Source of the DNA: a virus
Length of the DNA: 31,066 nt
Virus record (IMG/VR): IMGVR_UViG_3300001097_000042
Location: 1 to 31,066 of that record
Direction: 5' to 3' (one strand)
Each line of letters starts with the position of its first letter. The stretch's first letter is position 1. A program made the position numbers and the translations under genes. The notes beneath the pieces were generated by a model. It had not been told where the DNA came from. It saw only the letters and a program-made list of their open reading frames with translations, and searched no databases. Of this stretch, positions 9,528 to 16,823 are shown piece by piece.

Positions 9528-10236
9528 TTTTTATTACCGACGGGTCTCTTTCATCAGAATAATCGAGACCCATATTTATACCAAATCCTAGTTTAGCCGC
9601 TTTGGGTCCTTGTAGTGATAGAACATCGTTTGAATCACCCGTCTGACCTTTACTAAATACTCTTGCTTTCATGTCTTCCCACTCTTGCTGTCCCTTGCCT
9701 TTTCCAGACTCTTTATCTAAGTCCACACCTTGGATTGCAGCCATAAACTTTTTTTCAGCATAATCTAATTCTCTGCTAACCTCTAATGTTGCCATGAGTT
9801 CTGGCATAGATAGTGATGTTTCTAATTCTTGATAATCTTTCCAAATTCCCAGCAAAAATACTTCAGACTCTAATTTTGCTAAATCAAGATCATCCCAACT
9901 AGAGCCACTTTCTACTGCCTGATTCTTGACTGGCTCTTCAGATTTTTTGTTAATCTTAATTCCAGCAGAAACATCTAAAACCTTATAAACTGTAGGCATA
10001 TCTATGCTGTCTTCTATATCTTCAACGCTGCCAGATATTGATGGATAATATTGCTTCATGCATATTCTTACACACTCTACTAGTTTTTCAATTGCTTCGT
10101 CATCATCTTTTGTACCCTTGACATTTTCAAAAGCATGCATAAACTCACGAAGATATCTAATCTTAAGAGGTGTTATTTCTAGTTCTGTTCCGTCAAATAA
10201 ATGTATTATTTCACTTTTATATATTGTAGTTGCCAT
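9523..10236 (-). CDS. Long tail assembly chaperone (GT-like, continuous reading frame)
   Basis: A 237-residue protein with two parts. Residues 1-100 are the G-like domain shared with the short chaperone at 9350-9018. A linker ([13 protein letters not shown]) leads to a T-like domain, residues about 115-237, with [20 protein letters not shown] and [11 protein letters not shown], typical of the C-terminal extension that siphoviruses normally add by a programmed frameshift. Here the two are fused in one frame. The protein should bind the tape measure through G and tube subunits through T. There is no Shine-Dalgarno site; an extended -10 element (TGGTAGAAT) ends 9 nt before the ATG, so the mRNA is leaderless or nearly so. 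The major tail gene's terminator lies immediately upstream. Confidence 0.88.
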   Translation of the reverse strand: MATTIYKSEIIHLFDGTELEITPLKIRYLREFMHAFENVKGTKDDDEAIEKLVECVRICMKQYYPSISGSVEDIEDSIDMPTVYKVLDVSAGIKINKKSEEPVKNQAVESGSSWDDLDLAKLESEVFLLGIWKDYQELETSLSMPELMATLEVSRELDYAEKKFMAAIQGVDLDKESGKGKGQQEWEDMKARVFSKGQTGDSNDVLSLQGPKAAKLGFGINMGLDYSDERDPSVIKK

Positions 10237-10245
10237 AGAAATTCT

Positions 10246-10254
10246 ATTCTACCA
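10246..10254 (-). promoter_or_regulatory. Extended -10 promoter of long tail chaperone gene
   Basis: TGGTAGAAT on the minus strand, 9 nt before the ATG at 10236, with no ribosome-binding site between them. A second overlapping TAGAAT lies 4 nt from the ATG. The element sits just downstream of the UUCG-loop terminator, as expected for a new transcription unit. Confidence 0.5.
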
Positions 10255-10265
10255 CAAAACAACAA

Positions 10266-10289
10266 AGCCCATATCCGAAGACATGGGCT
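10266..10289 (-). terminator. Intrinsic terminator of the major tail protein gene
   Basis: On the minus strand a 10-bp stem (AGCCCATGTC with GATATGGGCT, one G-U pair) closes a TTCG tetraloop and is followed by TTTGTTGTTTTG. The C(UUCG)G loop and T-rich tail are classic for factor-independent termination. It begins about 20 nt after the stop of the major tail gene and would cut off most read-through into the chaperones. Confidence 0.9.
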
Positions 10290-10308
10290 CTGATGAATAG
10301 TTAAACTA

Positions 10309-10947
10309 TTAAGATAGTAGGTCTCCGAAAGTACGATCAACGATCTTACCGTATGAGCCTGAAGTATCTTCTGGTAGTAAACGGAATGAAACTTCAAACA
10401 TTGAAGCCTCATCACGCTTTGCAGAAACTGTTACGTTTTCAATAGACAAAGCACGGTATGCTGTGTAGACACGCTCCACGAATGGAGAATCTACGCAATC
10501 ACCTGTACCAGGTCCTACTGCAACAATTCCACGCTCTACTGGACACTCACCGATATCTCCTGCAGAAAGGTTCAAAACCTGTCCTGAGTTAGATGCCTTT
10601 GTGCCAGTTAGTTCTTCTGATTTGAATGCAAGTGACAAGAGAAGATTCTCTAGTGTTGCTTCTGCAAAAGCAGTTGCAAGGTTAACCTGCATGCCTTGCT
10701 TGTAAAGTTTTGCAACGTCAAGAATTTGGTCTACCTGGACTTCACCGAAGTCTGGTTGGAACTGCATTTCTAGACCGTTCATGGTGTAACCTACGTTTGT
10801 ATATGCTGCATCATCTGAGAGTGTTTCTCTGAATGATACTTCTGTATCAAAGTTTTCCAGTGTTCCTGGAGTTAGGGTTGTGTCTGCAACAAAAAGTGCT
10901 GCTGCTCCAACGATAATGTTGGTAGACGTTCCACGACTGTATGCCAT
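10309..10947 (-). CDS. Major tail (tube) protein
   Basis: A 212-residue protein of the size and position of siphovirus tube proteins: it follows the neck genes and precedes the tail chaperones. The start MAYSRGTSTNIIVGAAALFV, the central GLEMQFQPDFGEVQVDQILD and the final FEVSFRLLPEDTSGSYGKIVDR fit the beta-sandwich tube family in which each virion carries hundreds of copies. AGAGG lies 7 nt before the ATG. The gene is isolated by its own extended -10 promoter (11010-11018) and a strong terminator (10266-10289), giving a single-gene transcript, which fits a need for far more product than its neighbours. No Ig-like decoration domain is seen at the C-terminus. Confidence 0.88.
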   Translation of the reverse strand: MAYSRGTSTNIIVGAAALFVADTTLTPGTLENFDTEVSFRETLSDDAAYTNVGYTMNGLEMQFQPDFGEVQVDQILDVAKLYKQGMQVNLATAFAEATLENLLLSLAFKSEELTGTKASNSGQVLNLSAGDIGECPVERGIVAVGPGTGDCVDSPFVERVYTAYRALSIENVTVSAKRDEASMFEVSFRLLPEDTSGSYGKIVDRTFGDLLS

Positions 10948-11009
10948 TTATTCACCTCTTCCTTAAGAATAGATATTAAGTTGTACGGCGTTTGTGTTTC
11001 CTCATGATA

Positions 11010-11018
11010 ATTATAACA
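11010..11018 (-). promoter_or_regulatory. Extended -10 promoter of the major tail protein gene
   Basis: TGTTATAAT on the minus strand just downstream of the neck gene that ends at 11025. The predicted start gives a leader of about 56 nt that ends with AGAGG before the ATG at 10947. This is the longest leader of any structural gene here apart from the large fibre gene. Confidence 0.6.
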
Positions 11019-11024
11019 GTCTTT

Positions 11025-11603
11025 TTATGTGTATCTTTGTGATATTCCCAGGGTATCTGTGGTGTGATAATCATACTCTATTACCAGTTTATTTAAAAAT
11101 AAAGTTCTTGCTGAGGCTAACTCTGCTATATCCCGTGCCTCATCAGCCTGATATACCTTTAGATTATGAAACATAACATTTCTAGTAATTGCATTTCCGT
11201 CTTCACCTAATACGTCATTTGTGGCTATCCAAGAGTTTAGATCTTGGGCTGCGGCATCTTCTCTGTCAAGACACTCAATTATCACCCTAGTTGAATCAAA
11301 TAGGTTACTTAGATTTGGTGCATAAATAAAATATACCAATTGCTCACGCTTATTTCTATAAAAAGCGTTTGGTCTAAACCTAATAAGCCTATCAAACATT
11401 ACTACTATTGCTTCAGGATTATTTTTAATGTATACGCTGTCATTATAAATATCTTCTATGTTGATTGGGCTATTGGCTGGAAAAAATGGTTGGAATGGGT
11501 TGGGTCCATCAGGAATTAATCCAAACTCTTTAAGTTCGCTATTGATATAAGCGTTAAGAAATGTTGGGGGAAACCCAGTCTGAGTATTAATATCTAAAGC
11601 CAT
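11025..11603 (-). CDS. Neck / tail terminator-like protein
   Basis: A 192-residue protein encoded directly before the major tail gene, where siphoviruses encode the tail terminator or tail-completion protein that caps the tube and docks it to the head. It is acidic and soluble, with no membrane segment; the stretch AIVVMFDRLIRFRPNAFYRN and the later LFLNKLVIEYDYHTTDTLG are its most distinctive parts. I cannot identify the family from a motif, so the role rests on gene order. The ATG follows the previous stop by four bases without a Shine-Dalgarno site; a TAGAAT hexamer lies 6 nt upstream, so it may be leaderless or translationally coupled. Confidence 0.7.
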   Translation of the reverse strand: MALDINTQTGFPPTFLNAYINSELKEFGLIPDGPNPFQPFFPANSPINIEDIYNDSVYIKNNPEAIVVMFDRLIRFRPNAFYRNKREQLVYFIYAPNLSNLFDSTRVIIECLDREDAAAQDLNSWIATNDVLGEDGNAITRNVMFHNLKVYQADEARDIAELASARTLFLNKLVIEYDYHTTDTLGISQRYT

Positions 11604-11607
11604 AGTT

Positions 11608-12285
11608 CTATTCTACACCAATCTTTGCATTAACAATCCACTTAAATCCAACATCCAAACCTTTTGATCTTCCAAGTCTTGATCCTGCTTTAATATTTTT
11701 TTTAAAAACTTCTGGTTTTTTTATATAGTCGTATATTCCAGAAGCACGTAAGAAAGACTGTTTAAAGTATCTAAGAATAAACTCATCCATGGTTTTTTCA
11801 AAAGACCCCTTAACCTCATCTCCTCCAGGACTTCTAATTGTTATTGGGTTCTTGGTAAAGATTGTCTCTCCACCTTCTTGAAATACCAAGACAGAAGATT
11901 TTTTTGGAGAAATTGTAACTGGAATGCCACGCTCCATGATATTTGCTTTATTGTAAAAGGGTTGGCTTGAGTCTTCCTTCAAAGTTCTTGACTGTTTAAA
12001 TGTTGAGTTAATGCTTAGCCCTAGATTGCTAACAGTATAATTTAAATCAAAAAGTCTTGCTGATGGACTTCCAGTCTGATACCACTCATATACATGGTGT
12101 AGGGCTCTTGGGTTACCTTTAGCAGATACATCAATGTACATTGCTAATGCTTGAACTGTTCCAGCGCCTAGGTTTTTTAAGAATGCAGATTTTCCACCTT
12201 GAATTCCATCTAAAAATCCTACAGAATATTGAACAATATTGTTCATCTGTGATTCAAACTTTTTTAAATTAGTGGTTACTCTCAT
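11608..12285 (-). CDS. Neck protein, HK97 gp10-like by size and position
   Basis: A 225-residue basic protein between the head-closure-like gene and the tail terminator-like gene. This slot is usually filled by HK97 gp10-like or type-1 neck proteins that help join tail to head. Visible features are a Lys/Phe-rich N-terminus (MRVTTNLKKFESQMNNIVQY), a Gly-rich middle (RSPGGDEVKGSFEKTMDEF) and a basic C-terminus (KKNIKAGSRLGRSKGLDVGF). The HVYEWYQTGSPSARLFDL segment resembles the conserved central part of such proteins. Its start overlaps the previous stop as TAATG, so it is translated together with that gene. The assignment is a positional inference supported by size and basic charge. Confidence 0.65.
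   Translation of the reverse strand: MRVTTNLKKFESQMNNIVQYSVGFLDGIQGGKSAFLKNLGAGTVQALAMYIDVSAKGNPRALHHVYEWYQTGSPSARLFDLNYTVSNLGLSINSTFKQSRTLKEDSSQPFYNKANIMERGIPVTISPKKSSVLVFQEGGETIFTKNPITIRSPGGDEVKGSFEKTMDEFILRYFKQSFLRASGIYDYIKKPEVFKKNIKAGSRLGRSKGLDVGFKWIVNAKIGVE
11610..11615 (-). promoter_or_regulatory. Possible -10 element before the tail terminator-like gene
   Basis: TAGAAT on the minus strand, overlapping the upstream stop codon and ending 6 nt before the ATG at 11603. It lacks the TG extension of the other sites, so it is the weakest of the set. The spacing equals that of the clearer leaderless cases. Confidence 0.3.
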
Positions 12286-12734
12286 TAGTCACCTACTGTT
12301 TGATTTTCTGTCCTGCGCCAGAGCATCTTAAAGTATTCAGTATTGCCAAATGGTCCAGTAAATGGTTCTACTGTTGCCATCTCGTAGATTGTTCCTCTGC
12401 CAGATCTTGGACCTGCTGTTTCTTTGTATATAGGCTCATCATAAGCATTACGAATATTGGTTACTAGAATATTTGTTATAGCGTTCTCAGCACTGTTAGA
12501 GGATACTCTTGGATCACTCTTGGTTCTTGCAATAAGTTTATTTTCATATTGTAAGAATGTTTCTGGCTTAATGTTTTCTGTACCCGCTCCACCAACGCTT
12601 GTAGCATTGCATATAATGGTTCTATCAAATACCCAGTCTTTTGTAGCCTGACCATATTGAGTTTGTTTAATAATTGGATAGTAAATATCAGCCTTCATTG
12701 GGTAGATGAAATCTGTTTCTGGACAGCATTCCAC
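12285..12734 (-). CDS. Head closure / stopper-like protein
   Basis: A 149-residue protein in the connector block. Its size and the small beta-rich pattern, with a C-terminal segment EYFKMLWRRTENQTVGD, fit head-closure (stopper) proteins that seal the portal after packaging, but I see no diagnostic motif and rely on gene order. The start is GTG at 12734, overlapping the previous stop as TAGTG, with AGGGG 8 nt upstream; the next in-frame ATG (residue 13) has no ribosome site, so GTG is preferred. The N-terminus then carries two adjacent Cys (MECCPETDF). Its end overlaps the next start as TAATG. Confidence 0.65.
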   Translation of the reverse strand: MECCPETDFIYPMKADIYYPIIKQTQYGQATKDWVFDRTIICNATSVGGAGTENIKPETFLQYENKLIARTKSDPRVSSNSAENAITNILVTNIRNAYDEPIYKETAGPRSGRGTIYEMATVEPFTGPFGNTEYFKMLWRRTENQTVGD

Positions 12735-13708
12735 TATAATACCCCTGGACGGATAATCGTTTCTACATATTTATCTAATATTTTATCAACAAGCAGGTTA
12801 CCAGTACCGTCTACAATGCGCTTATCATACTCAATTTTAAATTGATCTGTGCTGTAGTTCTTTATGTATCTCTTGTAATAGTCTAATTTTCCACACCTAA
12901 TATCTTCAATTAGCATTTTAGTAGCATCTTGAATATCAATTGGAACTACCTTATGTCCCGTCTCTAATAAAAATATACAGTCTATTCCTTCTGGAAATCC
13001 TGCTGCTGGGACGATGGTTGCTACGTTACCACTATCTTCTGTATCAAAAATACTAATAGAGTCTGATGGTGCAACTGGAATATTTGGATAACGTCTTTCA
13101 GCACGATTTAAAGCATCTATTGTTTCTACAGGATCTTTTGTAATTGCTGATTTATCTTTTGTAATAATATAAGTATAGGATTTTAAGGCTGGTCCATTGA
13201 CTGTATCGCTTAAGTCATATACTAACTCTGCATTTTCGTATGCTTTTAAAATCTTGTGTGTTTTTTTCCAAAGCGGGACATAATCTGTTCCCTGTCCAAC
13301 AACTTCTAAATAAGTTCTGTTGTAATAAAAACCACCAGTAATTGAATCAATAATAAGTCTGGCTAACCTTTCATACCCTATGTAGGCTGCAATGTCTGTT
13401 GCTGTACCAGAAGTTGCTAACAATGTTGGGTTTACGTATGGTCTAGCAATTTCCATATTGTCTTCAACAACAATATCTCCACGCTCTCCATCAATATCTT
13501 CGTACACGCTTACTGAATAAGATTTATCATATTTAACAAATTCTCCTGTAAGAGAGTAGGTGATTATTGAGTTAACGCTTGATGTAACAAATTCTTCTAT
13601 CTCTGTAAGGTCTGCAACATCTTCTATAACTAGGATGTAGTCTGCTTCAGCATCTGGAACCGTATAGGTAACTGATAATGGATATGGGGGTAGTCTTAAA
13701 ATATTCAT
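12734..13708 (-). CDS. Head-tail connector-region protein (324 aa)
   Basis: A 324-residue acidic protein between the small Rho-N/SAP-like gene and the stopper-like gene. Connector adaptors bound to the portal are encoded in this position, but they are usually shorter (100-200 residues), so this one is large for the role. The first 90 residues are beta-rich (YPLSVTYTVPDAEADYILVI); the middle is helical (IGYERLARLIIDSITGGFYY) and the C-terminus is basic and helical (LVDKILDKYVETIIRPGVL). The helical IIDSITGG segment resembles adaptor proteins, which suggests an adaptor fused to an extra N-terminal beta domain. Only two bases separate it from the upstream stop and its ribosome site is weak (GGGA), so coupling is likely. 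Confidence 0.6.
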   Translation of the reverse strand: MNILRLPPYPLSVTYTVPDAEADYILVIEDVADLTEIEEFVTSSVNSIITYSLTGEFVKYDKSYSVSVYEDIDGERGDIVVEDNMEIARPYVNPTLLATSGTATDIAAYIGYERLARLIIDSITGGFYYNRTYLEVVGQGTDYVPLWKKTHKILKAYENAELVYDLSDTVNGPALKSYTYIITKDKSAITKDPVETIDALNRAERRYPNIPVAPSDSISIFDTEDSGNVATIVPAAGFPEGIDCIFLLETGHKVVPIDIQDATKMLIEDIRCGKLDYYKRYIKNYSTDQFKIEYDKRIVDGTGNLLVDKILDKYVETIIRPGVL

Positions 13709-13710
13709 GT

Positions 13711-14052
13711 TTATTTCCCGTAGTGTGAGGCTAATTCTTCAGGAGTTACAGTTCTAACTAACCTGTGGGTAAGCCACTTTTCCGATGCCTCCTTTGTAAC
13801 AATATTATATCCTACAGCAATTGGCTTTAGATTATCCATATGTAGGTTCTTTTGAGAGTAGATGGCTACTGTTTCTTTTGGATCTTCCTTTTTAATTTCA
13901 GGTTCAACTAATGTTGGTGGAAAGAAACTTGCAATAGTTTCTAAAATTTCAAGTTTTGTATTGGCTCCAAATAAATCAATGCCATTTTTTTTACCATAGG
14001 ATTTTAACTCCATTACAGTTTTTTTTGACAACTGCTCCATTGTTAGTTTCAT
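13711..14052 (-). CDS. Small protein with a Rho-N/SAP-like N-terminal helix pair
   Basis: A 113-residue protein, first of the connector operon. Residues 5-42 (MEQLSKKTVMELKSYGKKNG and GANTKLEILETI) have the pattern L..K.V.ELK..A...GI...G.KLEIL, typical of SAP or Rho N-terminal domains, small helical folds that bind nucleic acid or protein. The rest (LHMDNLKPIAVGYNIVTKEA then EKWLTHRLVRTVTPEELASH) has no match I know. Proteins of this kind are often found just after the major capsid gene in siphoviruses of actinobacteria, where their role is unclear. It has its own extended -10 promoter and GGAG five bases before the ATG, right after the capsid gene terminator. Confidence 0.75.
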   Translation of the reverse strand: MKLTMEQLSKKTVMELKSYGKKNGIDLFGANTKLEILETIASFFPPTLVEPEIKKEDPKETVAIYSQKNLHMDNLKPIAVGYNIVTKEASEKWLTHRLVRTVTPEELASHYGK

Positions 14053-14074
14053 ATTTCTCCTATGCTCATTTGTA

Positions 14075-14083
14075 ATTATACCA
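14075..14083 (-). promoter_or_regulatory. Extended -10 promoter of the connector operon
   Basis: TGGTATAAT on the minus strand, 12 bp downstream of the capsid gene terminator stem. The predicted leader is about 16 nt and contains AGGAG before the ATG at 14052. It restarts transcription for the connector and neck genes after capsid termination. Confidence 0.65.
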
Positions 14084-14095
14084 GAATAAGAATAA

Positions 14096-14121
14096 GGAGG
14101 GTAGTTTTTACGCTACCCTCC
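14096..14121 (-). terminator. Intrinsic terminator of the major capsid gene
   Basis: A perfect 9-bp GC-rich stem (GGAGGGTAG with CTACCCTCC) with an 8-nt loop, starting 22 nt after the capsid stop codon and followed on the minus strand by TTATTCTTATTCT. It is the second strongest terminator in the window. Confidence 0.85.
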
Positions 14122-14142
14122 CTATAACTTATTGGTTAAAGA

Positions 14143-15291
14143 TTAGGAATCAGCACTATCTGAGTCGACATAAGCGACTGCATCTAGTTCTTCCCATGCA
14201 AGACCAAAACGTACGAATACTGTGTATTCGATTGTGTCCTTCTTTGCAACGTACTCACGATTTACTGTGATATCACGCTGGAAACCCCATACACGGTTCT
14301 GAGGGAATGTCAAGTCGACATAACCTGCAGGGTAGTAAGGAACTTCAAGAACATCTACACCTAGTACACGAGTTGTACGTGAGTTACCAAGTGTTTGTGC
14401 AGTTCCATCAAGAAATTCTTGACGGTTTGCTGCTGTGCTACCAATACGATCTGAGAACGCTGATGAGATAGCATCTGCAAGTGTACCGTTATTACGAACG
14501 ATTCCTGCGAAAGCATCTGTACCTGCGTAGAACTTAAGGTTTGCCTTAAGTGCACGATACTTGCGTGGCATTGCTAGAAGCAAGCCCTGCATTACTGTTG
14601 TTGTGAAGTTGTTATCTGCAACTGTAGCAGCATATTCGTGAGCAGCATTTCCAACTGTTCCACGAGTTTGCTTGATAAAGCCAGGCATGATTGACAGGAA
14701 CTCTCCTGTTGCACCATCACCGTTAATAGCAAGATCTTCAATATCGTTAGCAAATGCATTGGTCATTAAACGAACTAGATGATCCTCAAGTGCTCCGCCT
14801 TCAATATTGTCTTCAAGTGCTTCTGTAGATACTTCCCAGTCCAGACGAATCTTTTTGGTTGTAAGTTCTACTTTTGAAAATGTTGCGCCTGCGTTTGTGT
14901 ATGTTGGTGCACCCTGTGCTGCTGCACGGATAACACGCTCTCCAACGTTGACCTTTTCGATCTCCATTGTGTTAGCACGCATTGTGACTTTACGTCCATC
15001 TTTGGCGAGAACTGTTGCATCCCACACATAGTCGATGAATCGACGAGCCTGCTCTGGTGCTAGAATACCACCTGCTACACCCGTTGGGTTGACAGCATTG
15101 GCTCCTGTTGTTGAACCGAAGCCTGCAGTTGCAGTGTTGCCGAGTTGAGATCCTACAGATGTACCTGCAGAGTCTAGACCAGTTGCACCACCTTCACCAC
15201 CAGAAACGAATGAGCCCTGAGAGTTAATCTCGTTGCCTGCACCCGCTGATCCTGGATAGTTTTTTTCTAGATTGTTATTTTGTTCCGACAT
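14143..15291 (-). CDS. Major capsid protein (HK97 fold)
   Basis: A 382-residue protein that forms the icosahedral shell. After a flexible Gly/Ser/Asn-rich N-terminus (residues 1-75), the HK97-type body begins near ILAPEQARRFIDYVWDATVL, followed by ATFSKVELTTKKIRLDWEVS (the strand before the spine helix) and ALEDHLVRLMTNAFANDIED (spine helix and the usual E.A.i.GdG loop: LAINGDGATGEF). It ends with VFVRFGLAWEELDAVAYVD. The upstream gene is the protease/scaffold, and a strong terminator follows. The chosen start is ATG at 15291, with AGGAGG 8 nt upstream; a GTG three codons earlier lies within that ribosome site and cannot use it. The N-terminal linker could be removed by the upstream protease during maturation, which is an inference. 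Confidence 0.95.
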   Translation of the reverse strand: MSEQNNNLEKNYPGSAGAGNEINSQGSFVSGGEGGATGLDSAGTSVGSQLGNTATAGFGSTTGANAVNPTGVAGGILAPEQARRFIDYVWDATVLAKDGRKVTMRANTMEIEKVNVGERVIRAAAQGAPTYTNAGATFSKVELTTKKIRLDWEVSTEALEDNIEGGALEDHLVRLMTNAFANDIEDLAINGDGATGEFLSIMPGFIKQTRGTVGNAAHEYAATVADNNFTTTVMQGLLLAMPRKYRALKANLKFYAGTDAFAGIVRNNGTLADAISSAFSDRIGSTAANRQEFLDGTAQTLGNSRTTRVLGVDVLEVPYYPAGYVDLTFPQNRVWGFQRDITVNREYVAKKDTIEYTVFVRFGLAWEELDAVAYVDSDSADS

Positions 15292-15318
15292 ATTGTTCAC
15301 CTCCTAGTGATTTTTACC

Positions 15319-16656
15319 TTAATTGAATAGGTCGGTATTCGTGAGGAAACGACCGCCCCATAGGGATTTCTGAACCTTGGTAGGCTCAAACTGCACGATC
15401 TCGCCTAGATCGCCAGACTTGCGGAAAGCGGTATCTTGCTCTACGGCATCTACTCGCTTGCCAAACTCATTAAAAACTCCCTTAACATTATTTACATCAT
15501 CAGACACGGACTTTACTTCACCTGATACTGCGTCAAGAGACTTGCTTAGTGCAACAATTTGATCATTAAGAGACTTAATAGTTGTTGCAAGATCGCCAAA
15601 GGCATTTGTAAGAGAATTTTTGATTTCAACAACTGCCTCAACAATTGCCTCATCAGACTTCGCTACAACAGTTTCTGTTGCAACAACTTCTCCCTCTTCT
15701 GATTTTTCAATAGAAGAATCTGCACTACCATCAATTGACTTTTCTGCATCTGCTGCATCTGCAACTGGTGCATTTGCGGCTGGTGCCTCATCAACGACTG
15801 CAGGAGTTTCTACAACTTCTGCTGGTTGTGCCTCTGGAGCGACCTGAACTTCTTCAACTGCAGCATCAACTGCTGTTTCTGTTGTTTCAGTCATAGGACT
15901 AACCTCCTTTGTAATCTTAATTGTACTAATGCCTTTAGCACTATCAACTAAGAACTTTATCATATTTGCTTTTTCATTATCATTCTTTTCAACAAAACCT
16001 ATGTTTTTCATTTGATTGCCCGTAGTTGGACTTTCTTTTGTCTCTTCTTCAGAGACTAAAACTATTCCAGAATCTTTGTCCCAAAATACGTTTTCTACTT
16101 GTGTGTCAATTGCTGATCCTTTAAATATGTTTATCCCGTCAACTTTTTCAACTGACATAATATTTGCAAACTGATTTGCGGGGCTATCAACTAGTGATAG
16201 TTCAATAAGGTCGTAGTTCGTGATAACTCTAATTATTTCATTGGTTTTTTCATCAAAGGCATCGTCCCACTTGTTTATTCTTCCACCAATTGAAAACCCC
16301 GTGTATGTTTTATCAAGAACCTTTTCCCAAGCATTCTGGGCACCTTTTGAAACATATGCAGATACATAAACGCCCTTGTAAAATGTTTTTGTTTCTGGAT
16401 CAAAATATTTTTCTTCTTTAAAAGATACAACTTTACCTACTGCTGATGGCTGGTGCATCTCTCTTAAATTGTTTTTAAAACCTTTGAATGCTTGCATTGA
16501 TGCTTCTGAAGTTACTATGTCCCCCTGCTTGTCAAGGTTATCCAATGAAGCAAAGCCAGATACAATTCTGCGTTCTTGATCTATTTTAGAAAAGAGCATT
16601 GACACATGAACAACGTCGTTTAGCACATTAACTTTGGCTTTATTAATTATTTCCAT
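15319..16656 (-). CDS. Prohead protease (XkdF-like) fused to a scaffold domain
   Basis: A 445-residue protein. Residues 1-170 look like the XkdF-type serine protease that matures HK97-like proheads: H68 in REMHQPSAVGKVV, S122 in YTGFSIGGRI, and the family segment IELSLVDSPAN (151-161). Residues about 250-330 are an acidic Ala/Glu/Val/Pro-rich linker, and 335-400 form a coiled coil (IKNSLTNAFGDLATTIKSLN and similar heptads), the usual make-up of a scaffold that guides shell assembly and is then digested. The C-terminus KSLWGGRFLTNTDLF may be the capsid-binding tail. Protease and scaffold in one chain is known for several siphoviruses. The ATG has AAGG 9 nt upstream and overlaps the end of the 45-residue zinc-finger ORF by 10 bases. 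Confidence 0.88.
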   Translation of the reverse strand: MEIINKAKVNVLNDVVHVSMLFSKIDQERRIVSGFASLDNLDKQGDIVTSEASMQAFKGFKNNLREMHQPSAVGKVVSFKEEKYFDPETKTFYKGVYVSAYVSKGAQNAWEKVLDKTYTGFSIGGRINKWDDAFDEKTNEIIRVITNYDLIELSLVDSPANQFANIMSVEKVDGINIFKGSAIDTQVENVFWDKDSGIVLVSEEETKESPTTGNQMKNIGFVEKNDNEKANMIKFLVDSAKGISTIKITKEVSPMTETTETAVDAAVEEVQVAPEAQPAEVVETPAVVDEAPAANAPVADAADAEKSIDGSADSSIEKSEEGEVVATETVVAKSDEAIVEAVVEIKNSLTNAFGDLATTIKSLNDQIVALSKSLDAVSGEVKSVSDDVNNVKGVFNEFGKRVDAVEQDTAFRKSGDLGEIVQFEPTKVQKSLWGGRFLTNTDLFN

Positions 16657-16784
16657 ACTCTAATGCCTTCTCTTAGGACCCTGGCATAATGCATATCACA
16701 ATACATGGTTTTTTCACCATTTCTTCGTTTTGGCTTGTAGCATTTTTCAACGTCACAGTTATTTATGTTCATAGTATTATCCAT
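16647..16784 (-). CDS. Orphan single zinc-finger micro-ORF (45 aa)
   Basis: An ORF in the portal-protease gap encoding 45 residues with a C-x4-C-x13-C-x2-H pattern (C10, C15, C29, H32; CDVEKCYKPK and MYCDMHYARVLREG). This matches a single unit of the three tandem fingers of the endonuclease at 23042-22446 (for example C51, C56, C66, H69 with SHYYRFLNTG). It ends inside the start of the protease gene (10-base overlap). Start choice is unsure: the first ATG (16784) lies within a TGGTATAAT promoter element, so a transcript from that promoter could only use the second ATG (16772), giving 41 residues. It may be a real small DNA-binding protein or the surviving N-terminal piece of a degraded homing endonuclease. 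Confidence 0.6.
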   Translation of the reverse strand: MDNTMNINNCDVEKCYKPKRRNGEKTMYCDMHYARVLREGIRVWK

Positions 16785-16791
16785 TATACCA
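16783..16791 (-). promoter_or_regulatory. Extended -10 promoter before the zinc-finger ORF
   Basis: TGGTATAAT on the minus strand, overlapping the first ATG of the zinc-finger ORF. The predicted start lies 3-4 nt before the second ATG (16772). It could also supply the protease and capsid genes downstream, which have no other visible promoter. Confidence 0.5.
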
Positions 16792-16806
16792 AACATTTTT
16801 AAGTTT

Positions 16807-16823
16807 ATCTCAACTATTGAGAT
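16807..16823 (-). other. Short hairpin around the portal stop codon
   Basis: ATCTCAA-TAG-TTGAGAT on the minus strand: a 7-bp stem with the portal gene's TAG stop as the loop. No T-run follows, so it is not a typical terminator. It might protect or pause the portal mRNA end. Confidence 0.4.

Noticed and set aside
9941-9952. A-run AAC-AAA-AAA-TCT in the long chaperone gene at the domain border, where a -1 slip would give an immediate stop and a short G-like product
   Set aside because: The heptamer C-AAA-AAA re-pairs poorly at its first position, no clear downstream stem-loop or pseudoknot is seen, and a separate gene already encodes a short form. Left as a thing to watch in ribosome profiling.
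15291-15300. GTG at 15300 as capsid gene start
   Set aside because: The GTG is part of the AGGAGG-containing ribosome site; the ATG at 15291 has the right spacing.
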